A stretch of DNA of 64,000 bases from Cercis canadensis (lineage: Eukaryota > Streptophyta > Magnoliopsida > Fabales > Fabaceae): NCBI GenBank assembly GCA_003255065.1, contig QAOA01007186.1, positions 25,035-89,034 of the forward strand, written 5' to 3'. The position numbers and the translations under genes are program-made. Every line of letters begins with the position of its first letter. The first letter of the stretch is position 1. This document shows, one piece after another, positions 11,661 to 24,017 of this stretch. The notes under the pieces were generated by a model. That model did not search any database, was not told the DNA's origin, and saw only the letters and a list, made by a program, of their open reading frames with translations.

Positions 11661-11717
11661 TGCCTTGAAATTTCAAAAAAAGTTGCCCATACCGCGTGGG
11701 GACAGTTTCTTTGAAAT
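11661..11717. promoter_or_regulatory. Conserved upstream hairpin, locus 1 (left arm degraded)
   Basis: Right arm TTTCTTTGAAAT (11706-11717) is intact; the left arm has a change (ATTTCAAAAAAA at about 11670). Intact versions stand upstream of loci 2, 3 and 5 and at 8069-8116. The loop contains CCGCGTGGGG. Function unknown. Confidence 0.5.
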
Positions 11718-11726
11718 ATGTTTTTG

Positions 11727-11864
11727 GCCACGTAACTCAGTTGGCTGACTAAGAAAATAACATTGACCTTGACTACAGCTCATCTTATTGGCCACTTAAC
11801 TCAGATTGGCTGACTAAGAAAATAACATTGACCGTGACTACAGCTCATCTTTACTATTATAAAG
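11727..11864 (+). promoter_or_regulatory. Duplicated proximal promoter of LRR-RLK locus 1
   Basis: A ~65-bp block (GGCCACxTAACTCAG ... GACTACAGCTCATCTT) occurs twice, at about 11727-11790 and 11791-11851. Each has CATTGACC followed by TTGAC or GTGAC, W-box-like cores (TTGAC[C/T]) that WRKY factors bind in plants. A TATA-like TATTATAAAG follows at 11855-11864, about 75 bp before the ATG. Other loci carry one copy of this block. Confidence 0.6.
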
Positions 11865-11935
11865 TCTCCACTTGAAGCCTAACAAGTCATTGCAAGAACA
11901 CAAGCAAAGTGAATATCAACAAGCTTTAGGTAGAG

Positions 11936-14697
11936 ATGGCATTCTCCAATAATCCCATCATTTTGATATTGGTAGTATTACTCTTATGGGACGCCGTTGC
12001 CATGTTCCATAATGCTACTGCAGAAAAGCTAAATTCGTCATCTACGAATGAGGAGGCAAATGCTTTGCGTCAGACCCAGTGGTGGGACACTAGTTATTAC
12101 CGCTTCAATAGCTCAAACCCTTGCAATTGGTACGGTATTAAATGCAATGAGGCTGGAAGCATTACACAGATTTCCTGGGTAAATGGCATTCTTCCAACTG
12201 GGACAAGAATTGAGTTAGGGGATATCAACTTAACTGCATTTCCTAATTTAGTCCATTTGGATCTTGCTGAAATGGGGCTACAGGGAAGCATTCCGGCCCA
12301 GATATGTACTCTTCGGAAGCTCAAATATCTCGACTTATCCTATAACCGCCTTACTGGTGTGCTACCTAGCACACTTGCCAACCTCTCTCAACTTATCATG
12401 CTTAATATTTCTCAGAATAATATAAATGGTGGCATTCCTCATCAGCTGAACAATTTGAAGAAACTTGCGCTGCTCAACTTTGGTGGTAACAACTTTAAAG
12501 GATCCATTCCTTCAGAATTAAGTCATATCGTCAGTCTCACCCACCTGTTCCTCGACTCAAACCAATTAACAGGTGAGCTACCTAGCACTTTCTCTAATCT
12601 TACTCAACTTGTTGAGCTTCATCTTTCTCAAAATCACATTGGTGGTTTCATACCTCCACAAATAGGAAATTTAACAAATTTGTTGACCTTGGATCTGAGT
12701 GCTAACAATTTAAGTGGTTCTATTTTTCCAGAAATAGAGAATTTGAGGAATTTGGAGTCATTAGATCTTAGTTGGAACATGTTGACCGGTCCAATTCCTC
12801 CCAAATTGGAGACATTAAAGAACCTAACTAACATAGACCTTGGTACAAACATTCTCACTGGTCAAATACCATCATCCTTGGGAAATTTGAAATATTTGAT
12901 ACATTTGTCTCTTGGGTCAAACCATATCAAAGGTTTCATACCTAGGGAACTAGGGAACTTACAGAGCTTAGTTACTCTAACCCTTTCTAATAACATCCTC
13001 ATTGGCCCAATTCCCTCAACCATAGGAAATTTAACAAATTTGTTGACCTTGGATCTGAGTGCTAACAATTTAAGTGGTCCTATTTTTCTAGAAATAGAGA
13101 ATTTAAGGAATTTGGAGTCATTAGATCTTAGTTCGAACATGTTGACCGGTCCAATTCCTCCCAAATTGGGGACATTAAAGAACCTAATTAACATAAACCT
13201 TGGTACAAACATTCTCACTGGTCAAATACCATCATCCTTAGGAAATTTGAAACATTTGATAGATTTGGATCTCAGCTACAATAATCTCGTTGGCAACATA
13301 CCTAAAGGACTTGATAAGCTGAATGATATCAACTTGTCATACAATTCTCTCAGTGGCTATCTCCCAAAAGAACTTCATTGCTCTTTTTCTCAATATAGCT
13401 TCCACGGTAATGCGGGGTTAATAGATCCATGGAAAAGTGGTTCTTGTTTACAAATTGATGCCCCTACCTTTGACACCTCACCTACCAGTGGAAAGCATTA
13501 CATGAAGATTATTCTTCCCATCACCACTTTCTTTGTCATTCTATTTGTGGGGACTATGCTAGTTTCTCAATATATGCATAAGGAAGCCAAATTTGAGAAA
13601 AAAGTAGCAAAGAATGGAGACTTGTTCTCCATATGGAACTATGATGGTAAAATTGCATTTGAAGATATCATTGAAGCAACAGAAGACTTCGATATCAAGT
13701 ACTGCATTGGCACGGGTGGTTATGGTAGTGTCTATAGAGCAAAGCTACCCACAGGCAGAATTGTTGCAATAAAGAAACTCCATACGATGGAATCCCAAAA
13801 CCCAAGATTTGCTGAGAGTTTTCACAATGAGATCAAGATGTTGACAGAAATTCGTCATCGAAACATTGTGAAGCTTCATGGTTTTTGTTTGCACAACAGG
13901 TGTATGTTTTTGATCTATGAATACATGGAAAGAGGAAGTCTATTTTGTGCCTTGAGTAATGATGTTGAAGCCCAAGAGTTGAGTTGGGGTAAGAGGGTGA
14001 ATATCATCAAAGGAATAGCACATGCTTTGGCTTACATGCATCATGATTGCACCCCGACCATTATTCATCGAGATATCACAAGCAACAATGTTTTGATGAA
14101 CTCTGAGATGGAAGCTATTGTCTCAGACTTTGGCACAGCTAGATTCCTTGATCCTAATTCTTCCAATCAAACTCTACTAGTTGGTACTTATGGATATGTT
14201 GCCCCAGGTAAACATTTATCTTCTCTCTCCCTCCTATATTAAAATTGTCTTTAATATTAAAATATATGTATATAACTAAATTTCATGGAAGAACTTCTCT
14301 AATTTCTTGTATCGCTGCAGAACTTGCTTACACATTGACAGTGACAGAAAAATGTGATGTGTATAGCTTTGGTGTGGTGGCATTAGAAGCTATAATGGGA
14401 AGGCATCCAGGAGAGTTCATTTCCTCTTTATCAAAGCCTTGTAGTGACAACGTGTTGCTAAGAGATGTCTTGGACTCACGTCTCCCTCTTCCTTACTTTC
14501 GAAAAGATGCTCAGGATGTGGTTCTTGGGGTAACACTAGCATTAGCATGTCTACGTTCCACGCCAAAATCACGACCATCTATGCAGCAAGTAGCTCAAGA
14601 ACTTTCGGTTTGCAAGCCACCATTGCATTTTCCTTTGTATGATATTTCAATTCAGCAATTGTTGAATCAAGAAATATATTCTATAGACAGCAACTAA
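11936..14697 (+). CDS. LRR receptor-like Ser/Thr kinase, MIK2-like, locus 1 (intact)
   Basis: Two exons, 11936-14207 and 14321-14697, give 882 residues. The intron has GT...AG ends, and joining completes the APE motif (VAP|E). Layout: signal peptide about 1-30; LRR N-cap with C63 and C70; about 16 LRRs of 24 residues (103-484); transmembrane helix about 525-545; kinase with Gly loop GTGGYGSV (592-599), VAIKK lysine K613, HRD at 711-713 and DFG at 731-733. HRD with intact catalytic residues predicts an active RD kinase. Family members (LRR-RLK XII, MIK2 type) sit in the plasma membrane and sense peptide or cell-wall cues in immunity and growth; the ligand here is unknown. LRRs contain a 240-bp internal repeat (12661-12900 and 13021-13260). 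The start ATG lies 72 bp after a TATA-like box and its context is kept in all six loci. It shares its intron and 3' end with locus 6. Confidence 0.9.
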
Positions 14698-15307
14698 GAG
14701 AAGTCTTGGGTGAAATAATTGTTGATGTGAATGCATATCTGTCATGAACGATACAAATCCTTTTTCTGTACTTTTATTTGGGATGACTTAGAGAAGGTGA
14801 TTATGGTATGGAGGAGAGTGAAAGTATATTGGCATAGAAATAAGAAATATTATCACAATTGGCAAGTTCTCTTTATATTATCATTATTCAGGTACCTCTA
14901 AGCTCTCTTTATTTCAATTTAATTACTTTCAAGTGGTCTGCCGTCGACAACAAATTGTTGAACATCTGTAACCTCCACCAAATCTCCAAGTCAATTAGTA
15001 GAATAATTCACACAAGCAGGAAAAAAAAAAGGTGATAGGATAATTCCTTCATATAGAAAGAGGCAACCGAAAAAAAAGCAAGTTTCTTCTCGATACATAT
15101 TTTTTTTTCAAAAGAATTAATGTTTACATCACATCCATTATATCATTGGCTATTGCAAGAAATGATAATTTGTCATCACTGGATATCACAGGTTCACATA
15201 AATGCTAATCCCTATACAAATTTTAGTTCAGTGAGATGAGAACTATGAGCTAACCCTTAGCTCAGCTTTTACATCTAAAATCAATACCCACATAGCAACA
15301 AAGATAC
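14698..15307. other. 3' flank of locus 1
   Basis: 14698-15010 is nearly identical to the flank of locus 6 (51117-51430), so the duplication includes the 3' untranslated region. Beyond 15011 the two diverge. No gene seen. Confidence 0.6.
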
Positions 15308-15535
15308 TATATCCTAGTATAAATATGTAAAATTATGCCAGATTTCTTAAAGAGAAATTGGTTGTTTGTTGGGTCATGATTCTATATTTTCNTGGGCCAT
15401 GATTCTATATTTTCAAAATAGAAAAGGTCCAATTAAATTTTAATACAATTCTTTTTAATTAAACTTGATTAATATCAAATTTTTTTTTTGGCTGTGAATT
15501 GATTAATATCAAATTTACAGAGGGAGAAAAAGTAT
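15308..15535. repeat. Duplicated intergenic block (partner 51811-52018)
   Basis: TATCCTAGTATAAATATG onward matches 51811-52018 with scattered changes. A single N at 15392 is flanked by two copies of CATGATTCTATATTTTC, suggesting an imperfect contig join. Confidence 0.6.
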
Positions 15536-17450
15536 AAAATTAAATAGTATAATGTTAAATAACTAGTTATATAAGCATTAAGCGGTAAATGTTGTTTAAT
15601 AATTTGGAGAGAATATGTTCCTTTTTTTTTTTTTTGTTTTGAGTGCTCAAGGTTATAAAAAAAAAATTATTAAGTTTGACATAGATAAATTACAATGACA
15701 GAGAAGGAGAGAGAGACTCGGGAACTGAGAGCAGAAGGCAGCTGAAGAAAGCTCAGCCACCAGCCTACCAGTGCTAACCATCCACCCTTGACCTTTGTCT
15801 TCCCTTCCCAAAACCTCGCTTCGTTAGAGTCCAGACATTGGAGCCTAAGCCAAGGCCACCTACAGGGTCCTTCGTGTAAGAACCGCCATTACTCTGTTTC
15901 AATTTTCATTGCTGTACGTGTTCTACAACTTTGGCCTTTCTCGTTGGTTCGTTCCTTTTCTCCATTCCTTTTCTGAGTGTACTAAGATTTTGTCAACAAA
16001 ATCTGAAATTTTCTTTTTTGCTGGAGTTTACAGTTCACACTTTAGAGTTTTCACTGGAGTTGTTGTTTTATTAATTATGGGTTTTGGGATGTGAATCTCC
16101 GAGTTCCAACTTGGCCGTGATTCCTGATTCGTTCCGAAACGGAGCGAAATTTCTTCATTTCGGTCGAAATTCTTGGACACTTTAAGATTTCGATCGAATC
16201 AGTGGAATTTCCATATTGGATAGGTGTTTCGTGTCGGTCTCTCACAAAACCAAAATATTTCATGGGTTTCGGACGAAACGAAACGAAATTTATTACCTTT
16301 TCCTTGCATCTTTCTGTGCCCTTTTAACCAANAACCATTTATGACAATGGAGTCCCACAAGATAATTTTTTTAACTCCTAGTTGGCACTTTTTTCTTTCG
16401 TGTTCAATTACCTTCATATTGAAGAAAATTCATGTTGCCATTGGCCACAAGTATGATATTTTATTTGAAGGGTATGATGTCCTGTGTTAACTTGATTACC
16501 GCATATAATTTGTAAGAGGAGTTCAGGTGAGGGTTTGCTAGATTTTGGGTTGTTCCCCCTGGTGAGTCAACATTAAGTTTATTTTAGCTTTTATGTTTGG
16601 TGTTAAATGACACGTTTGGTTAATGAGTTGGCTCTATGAAATTGCAAAAGCAAGTGTTGCAGTTGTTTGAAAATGGAAGGTCAGATGCTTGTCACTTTGT
16701 TCTACCCCTCTCTCTGATACTATACAATCAGCATAGGAGAAAATTGAAAAAAAAAAAAGGAAAATTGGAGAAAACCTCATATAAAAATGTAGGTTAAGAT
16801 GTATAATCTTAGCTATCTTACCTCTCTCCTATTGAAGGGTAATGTCATTGCCCAAGTTAGGATGAGGGTTAAAGGGTGGACAAAACATATGCTCACTTAT
16901 ACTTTGTGTTGAAATTTTAATTTAATTGAGATAGTGGGGCAAAGAGATTCGATTTCTTAATCGTTTGGTCAAAGAGGCTCTGATACTATGTCAAGAAATT
17001 ATCTCTTATAAAACTTAAATTATTAAGTAAAAACTTAAGAATAATTTTATATATAACATGAAAAAGTTTGGTGTACAATAAGGTTGGAGGTCAAGTAGGA
17101 TACCTAAACAATAAGGCACATGAACTCAAAAGTCGAGTTGGAAAAACCCGGACTCCAATGCCCAAGTTAGCAAATACAATGAGTTAGAGATAGAGTCATG
17201 TAGAGTGTCTAAAAAGTGTACATACCTATAAAAGCCTCATATTTATAGTGGTGCAGGGAGTAGGATTCTCAAGGGGTGAGTTGGACAGTGTTGGACCTAT
17301 ATAGGATATTTGGGCTTAGTGCTAATAATGAGTATAAACAAGTAATAACTATTTAACTTATAACAGATTCAGCTTCTCTTGGACCTGCGTTCAGGGCTGC
17401 TCGTAGCTGGTTTTGCAGCAAGAAGGGCAATTTTATACTCATAGCTAGTC
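15536..17450. other. Intergenic, no gene recognised
   Basis: Holds T-rich tracts, a C/T-rich stretch at 15780-15960 that looks like a 5' untranslated region or a decayed exon, and a segment at 16120-16290 rich in CGAAAC/TTTCG that resembles a transposon remnant. Short frames at 15788-16490 lack family features and codon bias. 17148-17170 and 16850 share CCCAAGTTAG with the repeat at 18780. Nothing here supports a gene. Confidence 0.4.
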
Positions 17451-19316
17451 TGTACATGGATAGGTTGGAGAAAATGTCTCTGGACTGCAAACTTTCAGTA
17501 AAGAGAATTGGATAGGTTGTCCAAAAGCTTGGACGCTGCTGAATTAACTATTTTGTTTTGAATTTCGGGTGAAAAGGAGAATAGCTGTCAATAAAAATAA
17601 ACATTGGCTTGAGTCAAATAAGGGGAGATTTTCTTCAATAATGAGTTGAGGTGAAGAAGCCCAAATAAAGTATTAAATTAGCTATGTTAACTGCTGATTT
17701 CTTAACTGCAAATTTTATGGTTGATAAATTATTTTTCGAATCTCAATTTTACTCGGTAACCGGTTACAAAAGATAGTTCATTGAATGGATTTCAAGTATC
17801 AACTCTTTTTTCTTTTTTATTTTTTTTACACAATTTTAATCTAAAACGTGTGAAAAAAAATCCTGCCATAAATTTCTTTGGAAGCATAAAATTGACTTAG
17901 GCTAGCAGATTTAAGAACCTCAAAGAGGCAATGAGGGATGAAGTCACCCATGAATTAATAATTCACACAATCAATAACTAAACCCAACCAAGCAATGCCT
18001 CAATTTTACGTAGTCAACATGTGGGCGTCCAAAACCAGAAACTGGTTCATTAATATCATTTGGAGAATCCCGATGTTTCTGGCAACTTTAACAATTAGAG
18101 ACAGATTATTTGCTTTAAGAAGTTGAATTAAAGAGGAAAAAAAAATTGTTTTGGATAAATGGATCATTGCATCTGTTACTTGTGCTTTAGGATATAGGAG
18201 AGGTGAACAAGGATCAATTCACAGTACTGATCTAACAATTCATAGGCTGCAGCTAAGCTTTCATCTTTAATTAGCTGCTCTTCATGGGATTACCTCACTA
18301 TTGCATGCCTCTTGTTCTTGAGAAGTTTTAGAACTAAGCTCTTCTGATCAGCTTCTTACTGAAGCCAAGTAAACAGGATAATGATATGGAAGAGCATAAA
18401 ACATATTCAAGTTATATGGGCAAAATGTAAAAAAGAATCTCTCTTTCAAGTAATATAGGAGTTAACCATTTAGAATGCAGGATAGTTGAACAATGAATGG
18501 CCCTTTTGGACAAGGGACTTGGTCTAAATATTGCAGCAAGATTTCACATTGATGCAAAATAGCATGGAGATTTTCATAAGTCATTAATGCTACTAACTAT
18601 TCTACAATAAGAAAGAACTCAAAGATTTTGCTTCTCCTAATCAGTTTTGTAGTTACCCAATACTTATTCATAAATCCTTAAGGCCCAATGGAGCCTAATA
18701 ATGTCAAGTCCAAGCACTCCTCTTGCAGGTATGTAGATGTTTTTTACACATCCTCATTTATTGTACTTAACTAACTCAGCACAATACTAACTTGGGCATT
18801 GGAGTCTGGGTGTTGACACCCCGGCTTAAGCTCACCTGCACCTTAAGGCCTAATGGAGCCTAATAATGCCAAGTCCAAGCCACTCCTCTTGCAAGTATAC
18901 ATACTTTTTTTTTTTTTACTCATTCTCATTTATTGTACTTCACCAACTCAGCACAATATTAACTTAGGCATTGGAGTCCAGCATTGACACACCCGGTTTA
19001 AACTCACATGCTGTGTTTGTGAAAATACTAACACCGTAACCCCACCTCCAATCCCACGTGACATGCCGACATAGCCGACAACACAGGCATCTTCAAGTTC
19101 CATGCACCACATATTCATAAGCACAACCTTTAATTCCCAAGAATTATCTTGTGATAACCATTGTGGCAATTAAAGATGAAATTGGAATAGGTAGAAACGC
19201 TTAACACTTACCAGAAGCAACCAGGAGTTTTAAACCTAATTCTTGCAGTCTTTAGGAGTGAACAAATGGTAACTAAGAACAAACCAATGCATGGTACCAG
19301 AACCAGCCACATGACC
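17451..19316. repeat. Segmental duplication D1, copy 1 (partner 40507-42205)
   Basis: Near-identical to 40507-42205. Copy 1 has about 170 extra bases at roughly 17692-17866. Copy 1 ends at an N (19317) and copy 2 begins right after an 83-base N gap, so both boundaries are assembly boundaries. Includes the IST1-like fossil and a ~165-bp tandem repeat (about 18678-19010: GGAGCCTAATAATG ... CTCAGCACAATA twice). Confidence 0.85.
18040..18345 (-). pseudogene. IST1-like (ESCRT-III-associated) exon fossils, copy 1
   Basis: Three pieces in the right order on the - strand: LKLLKNKRHAIVR followed by a GTAATC donor (about 18333-18294), IKDESLAAAYELLDQYCELI through HLSYILKHK (about 18270-18185), and KHRDSPNDINEPVS after a TTGCCAG (about 18095-18050). 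These are hallmarks of the IST1 domain, which binds Vps4/ESCRT-III in endosomal sorting. The gene body before and after is absent, and the sequence after PVS departs from the family. It is an exon fragment, not a working gene. Confidence 0.6.
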
Positions 19317-21780
19317 NTTTTCTTAAGAATTACATGTTTATCATGTTTTTTAATTAATAATCAACCACTGGTTTAGGATCTTTCTATCTTGTAGATTCTG
19401 GTTATCCTTTCAAAGGGGCTTTCCTTCCTCCCTTTAGGGGTGAAAGATAAGGAAGTTTATGAACTAGAAGTGTATTGTAAACTTAAAATTTGTTTGAAAA
19501 TATTATTTGAAAATATATTTTTGGCCACTTAACTCGGAAAGGCTGACTAAGAATTTGTAAAACATGGTATGTCTAAATTATGATTTGGGTCCAGAAGGTT
19601 ACAACAATTTTTATTTTTGTTATTGTACTATTTTTCTATTCAATTGAGTCCTTATAAAATCTCAAAATTTTATTTTGGTTCAACCTTACATAAATTGTGA
19701 AAAAACTAACGATAGTATTTGACATGTCATAAGGAACTATAAGATATTAGCACAATAGTTTAAATGATTTGATTCACGAAAGTAAATTTCTATTTCACTT
19801 ATATATTACTCTAGTGATGGTGTAACATGTTAGTAGTAATTTCTACTTATATGAATAAGCCCCTAGTAAAAAATGAAGTCTAAGATGTCTATAGCCGTTG
19901 ATGTTGCCCCTAGGAAAAGAGAACATTGACTAGAAGAATTGAGCTAGAGACAACTGAAGTAGACTTCAGAAATGAAAACTTGAGCACTTACTTGAGGTAA
20001 CGGCAATATTATGCTACTTTGAAGCCCAAGTTTAGGACCAGCTTATGAATATGAAACTTCTCAATATGCTTCTAAATTGCGACTTGGAATTATAATCGTG
20101 TAGAAACATTGTAGATTTTACAATCACTTCAACCCTATGTTCCTTAGAGGAGAGGGCTTTCTTCTCATTAATTCTTGATAGTAATAGTGTTTTTCTTTCT
20201 ATTACTTTTCTTAATACATTTAAATTCCCTTTCCCACAGTAACACCTCATTAAAAGGGGCCTACATGTATTTCAGTCTTTCAATATGGATACATGTGACT
20301 TCTCATTTGACAGTAATTGGCTACAAGAGGTTTGATTGAGTAACAACTTATTGGAAACGGCAAATGTATGTCAAAGTAGAGACCAAGATTGAGACAGCAA
20401 TCATGAACGTGAAATAGAGTCATCTTCTAAGAGGTTTCTCTCGTCCAAGAATATTGACTTCCATGCTCATCAAAGAAAATTTTGGTAGGCTTATAACCTA
20501 ATAATCCTTAATTATATATTTCTGATAATTTCACATCACTGCCATTTCTAAAGTTGTTATGAGTACTACAATGAAGTTGCAAGATATAAATTGTATGAAA
20601 CTCCAGAGTGTTAAGCTAGAGTGATATGCTTCGGTTAGTGTTATGTAACATTAATTTCCGAGAGCACTGTTATTTGGTCATGAAATTTTACTAGGATTAA
20701 TTAATTCACTTATCTATAAGGGTAATTATAATCTCATATCACTCTCGAAACAAAGCTTGAACAATTTATTCCATCAAATATCGTTTTTCAATTTCTAATT
20801 TCCATGCCTATATGGTACCTGCATTGACTGAATTGATCATTACTCTGGCCTCCAAGATGTGAACTTTCGTAGTGATTAATTTGATGAATGTGGATTGATT
20901 GACTGTTGACTTTTGATTAATATTATTCTCTTTCACTTTTAATAAAAGGAATCTAACATTNCTAAATCCACTTATCTATAAGGGTAATTATAATCTCATA
21001 TCACTCTCGAAACAAAGGTCAAACAATTTATTCCAATCAAATATCGTTTTTATATTTCTAATTTTCCATGCCTATATGGTACCTGCATTGACCGACTTGA
21101 TCATTACTCTGGCCTCCAAGATGTGAACTTTCGTAGTGATTAATTTGATGTAAGTAGATTGATTGACTGTTGACTTTTCATTAATATTATTCTCTTTCAC
21201 TTTTAATAAAAGGAATCTAACATTATCTTTAGTAACAAAAATAAAAAAAACACTATCAACTATAGGAAGGAGAACTATGTGTATCTGTTGGGTTTCAGTG
21301 AGGGGACGGGAGCTTCTAAGCTACCCCATGTAGGTTTTTACCTCATATGGGAGTACTTTAATGATATTGGGGTGGAACACACTTTTAATTTTGATTCCAT
21401 CGCAAATATTTTAAAAACTAGGTCATTAATATGTGTCAAAACAATTAGTTCATTGTAAAATACATATACATGGAGTAATATAGGAAAAATAGGTTAAAAT
21501 ATTTTGTTTTCTTTAAATTTATCAAACTCAAATCTATCAATAGTTTGAGGAAATGACCCATACCTTGTGACTCATTTTTTCAAAATCTTTATAATGGTAC
21601 CAAAATTAGAAATTTGTTCCATCCTAGAGTCATTGAACTTCCATGTGGGATATTTTTTAAAAAAGTATTGCATTAATTGCATATAATAGAGCATGAAATG
21701 AGCAATCCCATTTCTCAAGATGTGAATGTTGATTCCTGCTTCAATGGGATCAAGTTTGGAAGGAGTATTTCACTGGTGAA
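19317..21780. repeat. Intergenic unit of the RLK cluster, copy b, with internal duplication
   Basis: No gene seen. 19492-20960 is a copy of the cluster intergenic unit. 20707-20960 recurs directly at 20969-21225, separated by a single N at 20961, with several differences between copies, so this is either a real tandem duplication or a paralog mis-join. 21241-21690 recurs at about 25290-25700 and 36300-36710. Confidence 0.65.
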
Positions 21781-21802
21781 AGAGTTGAGATCATGCCTGG
21801 AA

Positions 21803-21850
21803 ATTTCAAAGAAAGTTGCCCATACCGCGTGGGGACAGTTTCTTTGAAAT
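21803..21850. promoter_or_regulatory. Conserved upstream hairpin, locus 2
   Basis: ATTTCAAAGAAA (21803-21814) and TTTCTTTGAAAT (21839-21850) form an exact 12-bp inverted repeat around a 24-base loop with CCGCGTGGGG. The same structure precedes loci 3 and 5. Role unknown; it could be a regulatory element or a remnant of a small inverted-repeat element. Confidence 0.5.
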
Positions 21851-21902
21851 ATGTTTTTTGCCACTTAACTCAGATTAGCTGACTAAGAACTTGTAAAATA
21901 AC

Positions 21903-21940
21903 ATTGACCGTGACTATAGCTCATCTTTCCTATTATAAAG
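21903..21940 (+). promoter_or_regulatory. W-box-like motif and TATA-like box, locus 2
   Basis: CATTGACCGTGAC at 21902-21914 and TATTATAAAG at 21931-21940, about 80 bp before the ATG at 22018. Layout matches the other loci. Confidence 0.55.
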
Positions 21941-22017
21941 TCTCCACTTGAAGCCTAACAAGTCATTGCAAGAACACAAGCAAAGTGAATATCAACAAGC
22001 TTTAGGTAGTAGAATAG

Positions 22018-24017
22018 ATGGTATTCTCCAATAATTCCATCATTTTGATATTGGTAGTATTACGCTTATGGGACGCCGTTGCCATGTTCCATAATGCTAC
22101 TGCAGCAAAGCCAAATTCGTCATTTACGAATGAGGAGGCAAATGCTTGGCGTCAGATCACCCAGCAGTGGTGGAACACTAGTTATAACCCATTCAATAGC
22201 TCTAACCCTTGCAATTGGTATGGTATTAAATGCAATGAAGCTGGAAGCATTACACAGATTTCCGGGGCATATGACTTTTATCCAACTAGGAAAAGAATTG
22301 AGTTACGGGATATCAATTTAACTTCATTTCCTAATTTACTCCATTTGGATCTTGCTGGAATGGGGCTGCAGGGAAGCATTCCTGCCCAGATAGATACTCT
22401 GGGGAAGCTCACACATCTCAACCTATCCAACAACCAATTAACAGGTAAGATACCTTGCACTTTTTCTAATCTTACTCAACTTGTGGAGCTTCATCTTTCT
22501 CACAATCACATTTGTGGTTTCATACCTCCACAAATAGGAAATTTAATAAATTTGTTGACCTTGGATCTTAGCTACAATAATCTCGTTGGAAACATACCTA
22601 AAGAACTTGTTGGTAAGCTGAATCATATCAACTTGTCATACAATTCCCTCAGTGGCTATCTCCCGAAAGAACTTCATTGCTCTCTTTCTCAAGATAGCTT
22701 CCACGGTAATAAGGGGTTAATAGATCCATGGAAAAATGTTTCTTGTTCACAACATGAAGTCCCTACCTCTGACACCTCACCTACCAGTGGAAAGCATTAC
22801 ATGGAGATTATTCTTCCCATCACCACTTTCTTTGTCATTCTATTTGTCGGGGCTATACTAGTTTCTCGATATATGCATAGGAAAGCCAAATTTGACAAAA
22901 AAGTAGCAAAGAAAGTAGCAAAGAATGGAGACTTGTTCTCCATATGGAACTATGATGGTAAAATTGCATTTGAAGATATCATTGAAGCAACAGAAGACTT
23001 TGATATCAAGTACTGCATTGGCACGGGTGGCTATGGTAGTGTCTACAAAGCAAACCTACTCACGGGTAGAATTGTTGCACTAAAGAAACTCCATACGAAG
23101 GAATCTCAAAACCCAAGATTTGCTGAGAGTTTTCGCAATGAGATCAAGATGTTGACAAAAATTCGTCATCGAAACATTGTGAAGTTTCATGGTTTTTGTG
23201 TGCACAACAGGTGTATGTTTTTGATCTATGAATACATGGAAAGAGGAAGTCTATTTTGTGCCTTGAGTAATGATGCTGAAGCCCAACAGTTGAATTGGGG
23301 TAAGAGGGTGAATATCATCAAAGGAATAGCACATGCTTTGGCATACATGCATCACGATTGCACCCCAACTATTATTCATAGAGACATCACAAGTAACAAT
23401 GTTTTGCTGAACCTGGAAATGGAAGCTTTTGTCTCAGACTTTGGCACAGCTAGATTCCTTGATCCTGATTCCTCCAATCAAACTCTATTAGTTGGCACTT
23501 ATGGATATGTTGCCCCTGGTAAGCTTCTTTTTCTTTTTTTCTTTTTCCAACTCTGCTTATTTTTCTTTTTCCAACTCTGCTTAATTTATCCTTATTGAAT
23601 TGATTTTATTTTATTAAATTAATTTATTGGGTCATTACAGAACTTGCATATACATTGACTGTCACGGAGAAATGTGATGTTTACAGCTTTGGAGTGGTGG
23701 CATTAGAAACTATAATGGGAAAGCATCCAGGTGAGCTAATTTCCATGTTGTCAAAGCCTTGTACTCTGAATATGATGCTAAAAGATGTCATAGATCAACG
23801 TCTCCGTCTTCCTTTCCTCCAAAAGGAAACTCAGGATGTGATTCTTGTGACAACACTAGCATTAGCTTGTGTGCAATACACACCAAAACTCCGACCATCA
23901 ATGAAGCAAGTGGCTCAGCAACTTTCAGTTTCAAAGCCATCTTTGGTTGTGTCTTTTTATGAGATATCAATCCACCAACTGATGAATGAAGAAATATATC
24001 TTGTAGACAACAATTAA
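22018..24017 (+). CDS. LRR receptor-like kinase with short ectodomain, locus 2 (intact)
   Basis: Exons 22018-23518 and 23641-24017 give 625 residues; the GT...AG intron restores VAP|E. Signal peptide about 1-30, LRR N-cap Cys pair C65/C72, only about 5 LRRs (104-215) against about 16 in locus 1, transmembrane helix about 263-284, Gly loop GTGGYGSV 335-342, VALKK lysine K356, HRD 454-456, DFG 474-476. All kinase motifs are present, so an active RD kinase is expected. The LRR loss is clean: repeats are joined in register. [10 protein letters not shown] repeat in the juxtamembrane comes from a 12-bp tandem duplication. The kinase exon, intron and 3' flank nearly match locus 4. The short ectodomain may not bind the same ligand; a co-receptor-like role is possible but is inference. 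Confidence 0.88.

Noticed and set aside
18948..19169. Open frame on the - strand, duplicated at 41837-42058
   Set aside because: Its conservation is explained by the segmental duplication; a C-to-T/G-to-A spread and lack of any family motif give no support for coding.
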